Source: CAZDET01 sp964504335
GTDB lineage: Bacteria > Bacteroidota > Bacteroidia > Chitinophagales > Saprospiraceae
Reading direction: 5' to 3'
DNA length: 64,000 nt
Assembly (NCBI GenBank): GCA_964504335.1
Contig: CAZDET010000014.1
Span: 1 to 64,000, forward strand
The notes under the pieces are model-generated. The model made no database searches. It was given only the letters and a program-made list of their open reading frames with translations, and was not told the DNA's origin. Below are positions 7,784 to 16,603 of the stretch, piece by piece. The translations under genes were made by a program, and so were the position numbers. The number at the start of each line of letters is the position of its first letter. Position 1 is the stretch's first letter.

Positions 7784-9046
7784 ATGGTAACGACCTACCC
7801 CGGCTTACGCGACCGCTACCACATCCCCCCGCACGGAGAGGGGCAAGCAATTTACTTCTGCGGGAACAGCCTTGGGCTGCAACCTAAGTCAGCGACGGCT
7901 GCATTGGAGCGAGAGCTCGCCATTTGGCGGGAGCGTGGTATTGACGGGTTCTTTACCGGTGATTTGCCCTGGCTCGACTACCATGCGTATTTGCAGCCGG
8001 CGCTGGCCAAGGTGGCCGGAGCTCAGCCCGCCGAGGTACTGGTAATGAATACCCTGACGGTTAATCTCCACCTGCTGATGGTCAGTTTTTACCGGCCAAC
8101 GTCCGATCGATTCAAGATTGTAATGGAAGCAGGGGCGTTTCCCAGCGACCAGTACGCGGTGGCCAGCCAGGTGCAGTTTCACGGATTCGATCCGGAAACG
8201 GCCATCGTGGAGGTGCGCCCCCGCGAGGGGGAAGTACTGCTGCGCACCGAAGATATCGTTGCCACCATCGAGCGGGAAGGATCGGAAGTGGCACTGGTGT
8301 TGTTTGGGGGGCTCAATTACTATACCGGTCAGTTTTACGATTTGCCGGCCATCACCAGAGCGGGCCACGCGGTAGGCGCCCGAGTGGGATTCGACCTGGC
8401 TCATGCCATCGGGAACGTTCCGCTCCGGTTGCACGATTGGGATGCCGATTTTGCCGTTTGGTGCAGTTATAAATACCTGAATTCCGGGCCCGGTGGGCCA
8501 AGTGGACTCTACATTCACGAGCGGCACGGCAACAACCCGGAATTGCCCCGCTTCGCCGGCTGGTGGGGGCACGATCGCGAGGCGCGCTTCCTCATGCGAA
8601 AAGGCTTTCAACCCATGAATGGTGCGGCGGGATGGCAGGTGAGTACGGCTCAAATACTGCCCTTTGCGGTACACTGGGCGGCCTTGCGCCTATTCGAGGA
8701 GGCCGGCATGGACCGGCTGCGCCAGCGCAGCCTCGAACTGACCGCTCAGCTCGAATCGATCATCAACGCGGCGATTGCCGAAGGGCTACCCCTGCGGATA
8801 TTAACTCCCACCGATCCCACGGCCCGAGGTGCACAGCTTTCCGTGTACGTAGACCACGGAGGGAAGGACCTTTTTGACACCTTGACACAATCCGGAGTGA
8901 TCTGCGATTGGCGCGAAGATAATTTATACGGCAGCGAGGGTGGCGTCATCCGCATCGCCCCGACGCCGATGTACAATACAGCCGAAGAAATCGAACAATT
9001 CGGCCGGCTATTAATCCATTACAGAATTACCACATCAAAGCATTAA
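7784..9046 (+). CDS. kynU: Kynureninase
   Basis: PLP enzyme that splits kynurenine (or 3-hydroxykynurenine) into anthranilate (or its hydroxy form) and alanine. The 420-residue protein begins with the family region YFCGNSLGLQP (24-34). GFDLAHAIGN (202-211) and WCSYKYLNSGPGG (226-238) mark the cofactor site, with K230 as the Schiff-base lysine. The first enzyme of this route, tryptophan 2,3-dioxygenase, is at 44637. The last dozen codons run through an octamer repeat, so the C-terminal tail may be repeat-derived. Confidence 0.95.
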   Translation: MVTTYPGLRDRYHIPPHGEGQAIYFCGNSLGLQPKSATAALERELAIWRERGIDGFFTGDLPWLDYHAYLQPALAKVAGAQPAEVLVMNTLTVNLHLLMVSFYRPTSDRFKIVMEAGAFPSDQYAVASQVQFHGFDPETAIVEVRPREGEVLLRTEDIVATIEREGSEVALVLFGGLNYYTGQFYDLPAITRAGHAVGARVGFDLAHAIGNVPLRLHDWDADFAVWCSYKYLNSGPGGPSGLYIHERHGNNPELPRFAGWWGHDREARFLMRKGFQPMNGAAGWQVSTAQILPFAVHWAALRLFEEAGMDRLRQRSLELTAQLESIINAAIAEGLPLRILTPTDPTARGAQLSVYVDHGGKDLFDTLTQSGVICDWREDNLYGSEGGVIRIAPTPMYNTAEEIEQFGRLLIHYRITTSKH

Positions 9047-9048
9047 TC
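9017..9048 (+). repeat. Octamer-like array across the kynU stop codon
   Basis: Units CATTACAG, AATTACCA, CATCAAAG and CATTAATC follow one another every 8 bases. The kynU stop (9044-9046) lies inside the last unit. The units resemble the CAGCATTA array at 6999-7030. Confidence 0.5.
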
Positions 9049-9049
9049 A

Positions 9050-9349
9050 ATGGCTACTTTCGAAGGATTTACTGAACAACTGCGCAAAGCCGCCGCGCAT
9101 ACCCCCCAGCTCGACAAGACCCTCAAAATCCAGTTGGATGAAGGGGTTGTCTTTGTCGATATGAGTCAGCAACCGGCCGCGATCACCCACGATGATAAGG
9201 AAGCCGATACCACCATCATCACGACGCTGGATACGCTCGAAAAGCTGCGCGCCGGTGAGTTGAACCCAATGATGGCCACGATGTCCGGAAAAATCAAAAT
9301 CAAGGGCGATATGGGGCTGGCGCTGAAGTTGCAGAGCCTTCTCTCTTAG
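9050..9349 (+). CDS. SCP2 sterol-binding domain protein
   Basis: A 99-residue single-domain protein resembling the SCP2 fold, a small hydrophobic-pocket lipid carrier. The C-terminal stretch with TMSGKIKIKGDMGLALKLQ matches the family ending in which a conserved GD/GN loop precedes an LM-rich helix. It begins three bases after kynU and may be co-transcribed with it. The ligand is unknown. Bacterial SCP2 proteins are usually annotated as lipid-binding without a proven role. Confidence 0.8.
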   Translation: MATFEGFTEQLRKAAAHTPQLDKTLKIQLDEGVVFVDMSQQPAAITHDDKEADTTIITTLDTLEKLRAGELNPMMATMSGKIKIKGDMGLALKLQSLLS

Positions 9350-9445
9350 TACGTTAGTCTTTTGGCCGGTTAGTACTTAAGCGACACGTCGTTCAAAAAT
9401 GACCAAAAGACCAACCGACCAAAGTCCCAAAGTACCAAAAGACCA
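9346..9445 (+). repeat. Pair of oppositely oriented octamer arrays
   Basis: The left array (9346-9377) has units TTAGTACG, TTAGTCTT, TTGGCCGG and TTAGTACT and starts on the stop codon of the SCP2 gene. The right array (9398-9445) has six units ending in mostly ACCA, namely AATGACCA, AAAGACCA, ACCGACCA, AAGTCCCA, AAGTACCA and AAAGACCA. The two are roughly reverse complements, so the transcript can fold back (TCTTTTGG with CCAAAAGA). Confidence 0.8.
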
Positions 9446-9485
9446 ATCACCCTCGTTACAACTGGATCGTGCAAGACTTCAACAC

Positions 9486-11198
9486 ATGATGACCGCAGTT
9501 CGACTCACCACCCTTTGCCTGGCTTGCCTGTGTCTCCTTACCGGGGCCTACGGTCAAGAGGAAAAGGTATCTCAATCGGAAATAGAGCTTCAGCAGACCT
9601 ACATCGAGGGGATCACCAACCAGATGCTTGGAAAGACCGAAGAAGCGGTGGCGGCTTTCGAAAAAGTGCTGGAAGCCGATCCCCGCAACGCGGCAGCGGC
9701 GTTTGAACTCGGCCGTCTCTACCAGGATGCCGAAGATTATGATCGGGCGGCTTCCTATTTCGAGCGGGCTGTGCGCGATGATCCAACCAATACCTGGTAT
9801 CCGCGTTATCTCGCGGATTTATACCAGGCTACTGGTCGCCATATGGAAGCGGCAGCGTTGTTCCAAAAGCTGGCATCCCAGTATCCCGACGATCGGGAAC
9901 TGTACTTCAAGTGGGCCTACTTTTTGGTAAGCGGGCAGGATGTGCCCGGCGCCATCCGCGTGTTTGACGAATTGGAAAAGCGGGTCGGAATCGACGAGGA
10001 AATTAGTCGGCGCAAACACGCCCTGTACCTGGGAGAAGGCGATAAAAAAGCCGCCGAGCGCGAGTTGCAGCGGCTGGTGGATAACTTCCCGAACAACATC
10101 GATTTCCGACACCTGCTTGCAGGTTACTACGCGCGCGAGGGCGAAGAAGCAAAGGCGAAGCGCGTGTACGAAGCGATTCTGAAGCGCGATCCGACCGATG
10201 CCAAGGCGCAGCTTGCGCTTCAGGAAGAACAAGCGGGGCTCGGCGAAGACGGGGCTTATCTGGCCTCCCTGGCCCCTATTATGGCTCGTCCTGATGTTGA
10301 TCTCGATTTGAAGATCGGCAAGCTGCTGCCGTTCATCACCCGGGTCGCCGAAACGGGTAATGTAAACCTGGCGAATGCCGTCCTGGAACTGACGCAAGAA
10401 CTCGAACGCGTGCACCCGGATGAGGCAAAGCCCTTTTCCGCCTCCGGCGACTTGTACTACCACACGGGGCGCTACCGGGCGGCGCAGGAAAAATACCGCA
10501 CTACGCTCGATCTGGATGTCTCGGTTTTTCCGGTTTGGGAGCAATTGCTGGTGGCCACCTACTTCAACGGTGACATCATTGGCTTGCGGAATACCGCCAA
10601 CGAAGGCCTGGGGTACTTCCCCAGTCAGCCGATTCTGTACTACTATCTGGCACTGGCCGAAGATGCTTTCCAGCAGCCCGATGAGGCGCTATCGCTCCTG
10701 GATCAGGCCCTGCTGATGACGGCCCGTAACCAAACCCTCAGGGGGCAATTACTAGCCCTGCAGGCGCAGGCACGTGCCCACTCAGGCCAGTTGGAAGAAG
10801 CCCGCCAGGATCTGGAAGCCGCCGAGCAACTCATCGAAGGAAATCCGTTAGTAGACCGCCACGGTGCAGTGGTGTTACTAGCCGAAGGAAAAACATCTGA
10901 GGCCGTTGATCGGGCCCGCAGAGCTGCGGAATTGGTTCCGAACGACGTGTACATACAATTTAGTTATGCCGAAGCGTTATACGCCACTGATCAATTCGAA
11001 TCGGCAAATGAGTTGCTTCAGTCGGTCAACGCATCGCTGGAGCCCAAGTGGCCGCGTATGGCCGAATTGCAGGGGGATGTCCTCTTCCAACTGGGGCAGA
11101 TAGATGCAGCCGTCGAGCGGTGGCAGAAAGCCAATCAGCTGGGGAGCAAGTCAAAAAATTTAAAAAAGAAAATCGCCGACCGCCAACTCTATGAATAA
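9486..11198 (+). CDS. Secreted tetratricopeptide repeat protein
   Basis: The frame is open from 9399, but the first part is the octamer array. ATG 9486 (or 9489) places a signal peptide at the N-terminus, ending near GAYGQ. The rest, about 550 residues, is a chain of TPR units, for example AVAAFEKVLEADPRNAAA followed by LGRLYQDAEDYDRAASYFE. TPRs make scaffolds for protein binding, here in the periplasm. It overlaps the next gene, a DUF4292 lipoprotein, by 8 bases, and the EnvC-like gene follows. This suggests one envelope unit. The partner is unknown. Confidence 0.85.
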   Translation: MMTAVRLTTLCLACLCLLTGAYGQEEKVSQSEIELQQTYIEGITNQMLGKTEEAVAAFEKVLEADPRNAAAAFELGRLYQDAEDYDRAASYFERAVRDDPTNTWYPRYLADLYQATGRHMEAAALFQKLASQYPDDRELYFKWAYFLVSGQDVPGAIRVFDELEKRVGIDEEISRRKHALYLGEGDKKAAERELQRLVDNFPNNIDFRHLLAGYYAREGEEAKAKRVYEAILKRDPTDAKAQLALQEEQAGLGEDGAYLASLAPIMARPDVDLDLKIGKLLPFITRVAETGNVNLANAVLELTQELERVHPDEAKPFSASGDLYYHTGRYRAAQEKYRTTLDLDVSVFPVWEQLLVATYFNGDIIGLRNTANEGLGYFPSQPILYYYLALAEDAFQQPDEALSLLDQALLMTARNQTLRGQLLALQAQARAHSGQLEEARQDLEAAEQLIEGNPLVDRHGAVVLLAEGKTSEAVDRARRAAELVPNDVYIQFSYAEALYATDQFESANELLQSVNASLEPKWPRMAELQGDVLFQLGQIDAAVERWQKANQLGSKSKNLKKKIADRQLYE

Positions 11199-11961
11199 TC
11201 CACTACCGCTGCTCTTGTTGTGCTGCCTGTTTATTGCTGCTTGCGGCACCAGCAAAAAAGCCGTCGAAACCGGCAAGCTCAAGAAAGCGTCACCCCAGTC
11301 GGTATTCGATCAATTGGTGCGCAACCAGGTGCAATTTGATTGGTTGGATGCGCGCGCTAATATTGATATTGACTCCAAATACCTCTCGGCGGGCGGGACG
11401 TTGCGGCTGAAAATCCGCCGCGATAGCATCATTTGGATGAGCGTCAAGAAATTCGGTTTTGAGGCGGCGCGCGCTCAGGTTACTCCCGATAGCGTCTACA
11501 TTTTGGACCGGCTCAACAACGAATATGCGATAGAACCCTTATCTTATCTCGAACAACGCTATCAACTACCGGCCCGATTCGACTTATTGCAGCAACTGCT
11601 CCTGGGAAATCCCATATTTTTTACCACTGTTTTTGAATTAGATACCCAAGAGCAACACTATATACTGAATGGGCGTAGTTCTAATTGGAGCACCGCCTAC
11701 TTCGTACACCCCCAATCCTATCGCCTGGACCGAATGAAACTGGAGCAACCGGTCAAGCGGCAACGCCTGGACGTGTCGCTCGATGACTATCAACAACCTA
11801 CTAGCGGGAATCGAGATTTTTCTTATCTTCGTAAGTTGTTGATCGACAGTGAAGAAACCGGCGAAGCCCAAATAGAGATCGCATTTACAAAGGTCGAGTT
11901 CGATGCACCTACTGATATCCGATTTGAGATCCCCACACGCTACGAGCGGAACCAAGACTAA
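11191..11961 (+). CDS. DUF4292 family lipoprotein
   Basis: A 256-residue lipoprotein. The N-terminus is hydrophobic and ends with a lipobox (IAAC, Cys18), so it should be lipidated and held in a membrane on the periplasmic side. The body matches the Bacteroidota DUF4292 type, a beta-rich fold thought to be similar to LolA/LolB-like lipoprotein carriers; no function is assigned. It overlaps the TPR gene upstream by 8 bases and the EnvC-like gene downstream by 59 bases. Confidence 0.8.
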   Translation: MNNPLPLLLLCCLFIAACGTSKKAVETGKLKKASPQSVFDQLVRNQVQFDWLDARANIDIDSKYLSAGGTLRLKIRRDSIIWMSVKKFGFEAARAQVTPDSVYILDRLNNEYAIEPLSYLEQRYQLPARFDLLQQLLLGNPIFFTTVFELDTQEQHYILNGRSSNWSTAYFVHPQSYRLDRMKLEQPVKRQRLDVSLDDYQQPTSGNRDFSYLRKLLIDSEETGEAQIEIAFTKVEFDAPTDIRFEIPTRYERNQD

Positions 11962-13153
11962 ACGAGGATTACTTTTTTGCCTGCTACTTTGTATTTGGGG
12001 GGCCACTGTATTGGCTCAAAGCCCTGGAGAGCTTCGGCAAAAACGGCAACGCCTGTTGCGCGAACTAGAGCAGACTACCCAGGAATTAGACCGCACCCGC
12101 GAGCAGAAATCGGCGGCCATCGAGCAAATCGCGTTGCTTCGTCGCCAAATCCAGCAACGGCAGGAACTCATCTCCACCATTCGCAAGGAAATTCAGCTAA
12201 CGGATATCAGCATCGAACGCACGGATGCCGTCATCAATAGTTTGACCGTCGATATCGATCGGCTCAAGAATGAATACAGCGAAATGCTCCGCGCGGCCTA
12301 TCGCAATAAGCTCACCGACGGATGGATGCAATTTCTGCTATCTTCGGAAAACTTCAATACCGCCGTTCGCCGGTGGCAATACCTGCGGCAATACCATCGC
12401 TACCGCGAAAAGCAGGCCGCACTCATTGAGGAAACCCAGGAGATGCTCCGGGTAAAGCGCGAACAAATGGCCAATCGCCGAGAGGAAAAGGAGGCGCTGC
12501 TGGCGGTCACTACCTCCCAGGGGTCGGAACTACGGCGCGCCATTGCGGATCAGAATACGCTAGTGGCGCAATTGTCGAGCAGCGAGGGCGATCTTCTGGC
12601 CAAGATTGATGAACAGAAGCGTGCCCACGAACGGCTCAACCAGTCGATCGAATCGGCCATTGTCAGTAACATGTCCGATCGACGTCGTGCCGACCGGCAA
12701 TCGTCGGCCGTCGGTTCGAATATCAGTCCGGTGGCGGCGGCCCCGACCTTCGCCGAAAACTTTTCCAGCGCACAAGGCCAGTTGCAGTGGCCCGCCCGGG
12801 GGGCGATCACCAAAAAGTTTGGCCGCCAACCGCACCCCGAAGTGCCTTCGGTAGAGATCAACAATAGCGGCATCGACATCGACGCCGGCGCGGATGTAGT
12901 GGTTGCATCCGTGTTCGACGGAGAGGTGATTACCACTAAATTCGTGCCCGGTTATCGCCACACGGTCTTGTTGCGGCACGGGGATTACTTCACGGTTTAT
13001 TCCAATCTGGAGGCACTCGAAGTACAAACCGGCCAGCAAGTTCGGGCCGGTCAGGCACTCGGACGCACCCGCCTCGATGGGTTTCCGCTGCACTTCGAGG
13101 TATGGCGCAAAAAAGAACGCCTCAATCCCGAGGGCTGGTTGCAGGCGATGTAG
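11903..13153 (+). CDS. EnvC-like murein hydrolase activator with degenerate LytM domain
   Basis: A 416-residue exported protein. A signal segment (about 19-38, ending VLAQ) is followed by a long coiled coil (about 40-265, rich in Glu, Arg and Gln) and a C-terminal M23/LytM domain (about 290-412). The usual HxGxD zinc motif reads NNSGIDID here, so the first zinc His is missing; the later H-x-H site is LHFE. E. coli EnvC has likewise lost its zinc ligands and works by activating amidases, so the same is inferred. The start overlaps the DUF4292 gene. A TTG at 11924 is an alternative start. Confidence 0.85.
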   Translation: MHLLISDLRSPHATSGTKTKRGLLFCLLLCIWGATVLAQSPGELRQKRQRLLRELEQTTQELDRTREQKSAAIEQIALLRRQIQQRQELISTIRKEIQLTDISIERTDAVINSLTVDIDRLKNEYSEMLRAAYRNKLTDGWMQFLLSSENFNTAVRRWQYLRQYHRYREKQAALIEETQEMLRVKREQMANRREEKEALLAVTTSQGSELRRAIADQNTLVAQLSSSEGDLLAKIDEQKRAHERLNQSIESAIVSNMSDRRRADRQSSAVGSNISPVAAAPTFAENFSSAQGQLQWPARGAITKKFGRQPHPEVPSVEINNSGIDIDAGADVVVASVFDGEVITTKFVPGYRHTVLLRHGDYFTVYSNLEALEVQTGQQVRAGQALGRTRLDGFPLHFEVWRKKERLNPEGWLQAM

Positions 13154-13322
13154 GCAACTAATTTCCCTCCTGTTGAGTTAATACTTTTAAGCGCAGGCCC
13201 GGAGCGGCTTGCAATACACAGCACGTAGCCAAAAACAATTGCCCCCACGGCCCTACTCCCTCAAAGAGTAGTTGGTTAGCACAGTATAGCCCGCCGCTGG
13301 TCGGACAGTAGAAACCCGTACT

Positions 13323-14534
13323 ATGGCCCAAGTTTGGAATGTAGGGCAAAAGAGCTCAAACGGAATCGTAAAAGAGGAGTTCGCCGCGTTGGTCGCCGTC
13401 GTAACCCGCGATGAAACGGAGGCGGAGGTCCAGGAAAACCTGGACGAACTTGAATTCCTGGCCCTTACCGCCGGTGCCAAAACGCTGAAGCGGTTCATTC
13501 AGAAAGTTGCTCACCCCGATCCCCGCATTTTTATTGGTAAAGGAAAGCTGGAAGAGATCCGCGAATACGTGCAGGAGCACGACGAAATCACCATGGTTAT
13601 CTTCGATGACGACCTCTCCGGAAAGCAAACCAATAACCTCGAAGAATTTCTGAAGGTCAAAATCATTGACCGATCCTCGCTCATTCTCGACATTTTTGCC
13701 CGCCGGGCTCAAACGGCCCAGGCCAAAACTCAGGTAGAGCTGGCGCAAATGCAGTATTTGCTGCCCCGCCTGCGCGGTCTCTGGACCCACCTCGAACGCC
13801 AACGCGGGGGTATCGGTATGCGAGGACCCGGGGAAAAAGAAATCGAGACCGACCGCCGGATTGTGCGCGATAAAATCTCCATCCTGAAGAAAAAGCTGGA
13901 AAAAATCGATCGCCAAAGCGAGACCCGGCGCAAAACCCGCGAGCAGATGGTGCGCGTGGCCCTGGTCGGCTACACCAATGCGGGAAAGAGCACGTTGATG
14001 AATCTCCTGGCAAAAACCGACGTCTTTGCCGAAGATAAACTCTTCGCTACCCTCGACACCACCGTGCGCAAAATCGTATACGATAATGTACCTTTCCTGC
14101 TATCGGATACCGTCGGGTTTATCCGCAAATTACCCCACCACCTGGTCGAAAGTTTTAAGTCGACCCTCGACGAGGTACGGGAAAGCGATATCCTATTGCA
14201 CGTAGTCGACATTGCTCACCCCCAGCATGAAGACCACATCCGGACGGTGCAGCAACTACTGGCCGAGCTGGGCGCTTCGGATAAGCCAACCTTGCTGGTA
14301 TTCAATAAAATCGATCTGTACCGGGAACAAAACTACGACCCGTTCGTAGATGAAGAGGCAATTGAAGAAATCGAGCTCGGATTGAAGGGAAGCCTGGAGT
14401 ATCAATTCGGACATTCCAGTATCTTTGTCTCCGCTCATACGAAGGAAAATATTGACACGTTAAGAAATCAATTGATCGAATTGGTCAAGTCAGAATACCA
14501 TACGCGCTATCCTTATCTGGCAAAGCAGTGGTGA
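13323..14534 (+). CDS. hflX: GTPase HflX
   Basis: A 403-residue ribosome-associated GTPase that splits stalled ribosomes in stress. The N-terminal HflX domain (about 20-200) carries the family hallmark GGIGMRGPGEKEIETDRR (162-179) preceded by a coiled region. The G domain starts with GYTNAGKST (216-224) and has DTVGF as switch II and NKID for guanine. The 169-base gap before it has no gene and only a weak hairpin (CTACTC/GAGTAG near 13252-13270). Confidence 0.96.
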   Translation: MAQVWNVGQKSSNGIVKEEFAALVAVVTRDETEAEVQENLDELEFLALTAGAKTLKRFIQKVAHPDPRIFIGKGKLEEIREYVQEHDEITMVIFDDDLSGKQTNNLEEFLKVKIIDRSSLILDIFARRAQTAQAKTQVELAQMQYLLPRLRGLWTHLERQRGGIGMRGPGEKEIETDRRIVRDKISILKKKLEKIDRQSETRRKTREQMVRVALVGYTNAGKSTLMNLLAKTDVFAEDKLFATLDTTVRKIVYDNVPFLLSDTVGFIRKLPHHLVESFKSTLDEVRESDILLHVVDIAHPQHEDHIRTVQQLLAELGASDKPTLLVFNKIDLYREQNYDPFVDEEAIEEIELGLKGSLEYQFGHSSIFVSAHTKENIDTLRNQLIELVKSEYHTRYPYLAKQW

Positions 14535-14590
14535 GCATCGGATAACGCGCGTTGGCAAAACCATATAGTATCATCCCTAGCCGAGTGTAC

Positions 14591-15709
14591 ATGCAGACTA
14601 TTCTCAACCGATATGCACAGTTGCTCGTCCGTTATTGCCTGGAGCTACAGGAAGGAGAACGGCTGTTCGTCCGAACCACTACACTCGCCGAACCGCTACT
14701 GCGCGAGGTGTACCGCGAAGCCCTGAGGGCCGGTGCATTTGTAGATACCGATATCGAAATTCGCGAACAGCAGCGCATCCTCTACACGGAAGGCTCCGAA
14801 GCCCAACTCGGTTACATTTCTCCACTTTACCAACAGGCCATCGATTCCTACGATGCCTATCTCTACATTCGGGCCCCCTACAACCTGCGCGAGGGCCAGC
14901 AGAATGACCCCCAACGATATAAGATCCGGCAAGCGGCAACGTCAAAATTGCTGAAGCGCTACTTCGAGCGTACGGCAGATCGCTCCCTGAAACGGAATCT
15001 TTGCGAATATCCCACCCAGGCGAGCGCCCAGGAGGCCGGTATGTCTCTGGAGGCGTACGAGGCGTTTGTATTCAACGCCTGTCGGCTCGACGAGCCCGAT
15101 CCCGCTGCCGCCTGGCTCCAGGTGCGCCATGCACAACAGGAAATCGTCGACCGGCTCAACGCCGGATCGGAGGTCCGCTACCTCGGGCCGCAAACGGATA
15201 TTCGCTTTTCGACCGTCGGCCGCACCTGGATCAACAGCGACGGGCAAACGAACATGCCTTCCGGCGAAGTATATACCAGTCCGGTAGAAGACTCGGTGGA
15301 AGGGGTGGTACACTTCGACTTTCCCGCCATTTATCAGGGGCGGTCCGTAGAGGGAGTTACCCTTTGGGTAGAGGGTGGAGAAGTGGTGCGGTGGCAAGCC
15401 GCGCAAGGAAAGGAGGTGCTCGATCAGGTGTTTGAAGTGCCCGGCGCGCGGCGCTTTGGCGAGGCCGCAATCGGTACGAATTACCGCATCCAACAATTTA
15501 CCCGTAATATTCTGTTCGACGAGAAAATCGGCGGCAGTATCCACATGGCCATTGGGCAGTCTTACCTACAAGCAGGAGGGAAGAACGAATCGACCGTCCA
15601 CTGGGACATGATTTCCAATATGAAGAAGGGGGGAAGCGTGTGGGTCGATGGGGATAAAATCTACGAGAACGGTCGGTTTCTAATAGGGAACGGTGCGTTA
15701 TTTGAATGA
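14591..15709 (+). CDS. Aminopeptidase, M29 (AmpS/PepS) family
   Basis: A 372-residue metalloaminopeptidase of the M29 family. The frame is open from a TTG at 14552, but ATG 14591 gives the usual beginning (MQTILNRYAQLLVRYCLELQ). Conserved metal-site regions are seen in order: SGEVYTSP, the Glu of FGEAAIGTNY, GSIHMAIGQSY and VHWDMI. It begins 56 bases after hflX. The physiological substrate is unknown; the family releases N-terminal residues from peptides in the cytoplasm. Confidence 0.9.
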   Translation: MQTILNRYAQLLVRYCLELQEGERLFVRTTTLAEPLLREVYREALRAGAFVDTDIEIREQQRILYTEGSEAQLGYISPLYQQAIDSYDAYLYIRAPYNLREGQQNDPQRYKIRQAATSKLLKRYFERTADRSLKRNLCEYPTQASAQEAGMSLEAYEAFVFNACRLDEPDPAAAWLQVRHAQQEIVDRLNAGSEVRYLGPQTDIRFSTVGRTWINSDGQTNMPSGEVYTSPVEDSVEGVVHFDFPAIYQGRSVEGVTLWVEGGEVVRWQAAQGKEVLDQVFEVPGARRFGEAAIGTNYRIQQFTRNILFDEKIGGSIHMAIGQSYLQAGGKNESTVHWDMISNMKKGGSVWVDGDKIYENGRFLIGNGALFE

Positions 15710-15855
15710 TAAATATGGCAGAATTTCAGGACTTTATGCACCTGGTTTTTATAAAACAAACGAACGTCTTTTTATTTTTCTGGATAACTTGCGTTATCTT
15801 CATTTTCGCGAGCAACGCAAAGACCCAGAGACTTACTTAAAATCAACCTCAAACC

Positions 15856-16596
15856 GTGAGCAATAACGTTGCATTTCTAGAATTAAAGTACGGCAATATC
15901 TACGGAGGTTACCCTAACTTTTATGCAATCAGTGAGATTGCAATTCTCATTTTCGAGTATGGCACCAATAAGATTTTTATCGAAAGTTGGGTAAACAACG
16001 CCAATGTAGACATCGTCAATGTGTTTGCCAAAACCAATGAGTTGGGGCACACGATCGGCCGGGGAAAGGAGGTAATCAACATGCGAACCCGCCGCCGTAA
16101 GCCATTCGATGAAGAGTTTCGCCTCGAGGAAAATCATCTGAAGGGTGCATTCAAGTATTTGCGCCCAACCAAGCCCGCCATCAAGAGCTTCCTGCTGAAG
16201 AACTTCAAAAAGTACCGCTTCAACGACATCGTCGTGTTCGACGGACGGCGGGATATCTTCCTCTGCGAGCGGGCGGGCGTGCAGTTTAGTCGGCACAATA
16301 TCATCGATATTCAGAAGGACCTCAACCGCGAGACGGATTATCTCTTCTCGTTGAATAAGCTGGCCGTTGTCATTAATTTCGAATCGGATCGCTCCTACTT
16401 GCGCTCCAACAATCTCGAATACTGGCTGCATCCCATCGCTGCCCGGCAAATCCTGCCGAAGTCAGCGGCCTTCGACGCGGCCCGGCTCATGATGCTCTAC
16501 AACGAGTATACCGAATACCACGACGACTTCCTGATGAAAGCCGCCCTGGTGCTCAATAAGATCCAAGTCCAAAAGGCGCAGAATCAGGTAGAGTAG
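15856..16596 (+). CDS. Uncharacterised protein, possibly a degenerate DEDDh exonuclease fold
   Basis: A 246-residue protein with a GTG start; no signal peptide or membrane segment. I do not recognise it firmly. Three spaced elements resemble the exonuclease motifs of the DnaQ class. LELKYG with SEIAIL follows the pattern of ExoI with the acidic residues changed. VVFDGRRDIFLCERAG with IIDIQKDL looks like ExoII. YHDDFLMKAAL near the C-terminus looks like ExoIII. Several catalytic positions are not kept, so it may be inactive. It converges on the ligase operon (16604) with seven bases between. Confidence 0.55.
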   Translation: MSNNVAFLELKYGNIYGGYPNFYAISEIAILIFEYGTNKIFIESWVNNANVDIVNVFAKTNELGHTIGRGKEVINMRTRRRKPFDEEFRLEENHLKGAFKYLRPTKPAIKSFLLKNFKKYRFNDIVVFDGRRDIFLCERAGVQFSRHNIIDIQKDLNRETDYLFSLNKLAVVINFESDRSYLRSNNLEYWLHPIAARQILPKSAAFDAARLMMLYNEYTEYHDDFLMKAALVLNKIQVQKAQNQVE

Positions 16597-16603
16597 TGCT
16601 AAT

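Noticed and set aside
7741..9445. CRISPR-like array
   Set aside because: The 8-base units are contiguous without spacers and vary in sequence; no cas genes are near.
13154..13322. Small RNA between the EnvC-like gene and hflX
   Set aside because: Only a weak 6-bp hairpin is seen and no promoter motif or known RNA fold.
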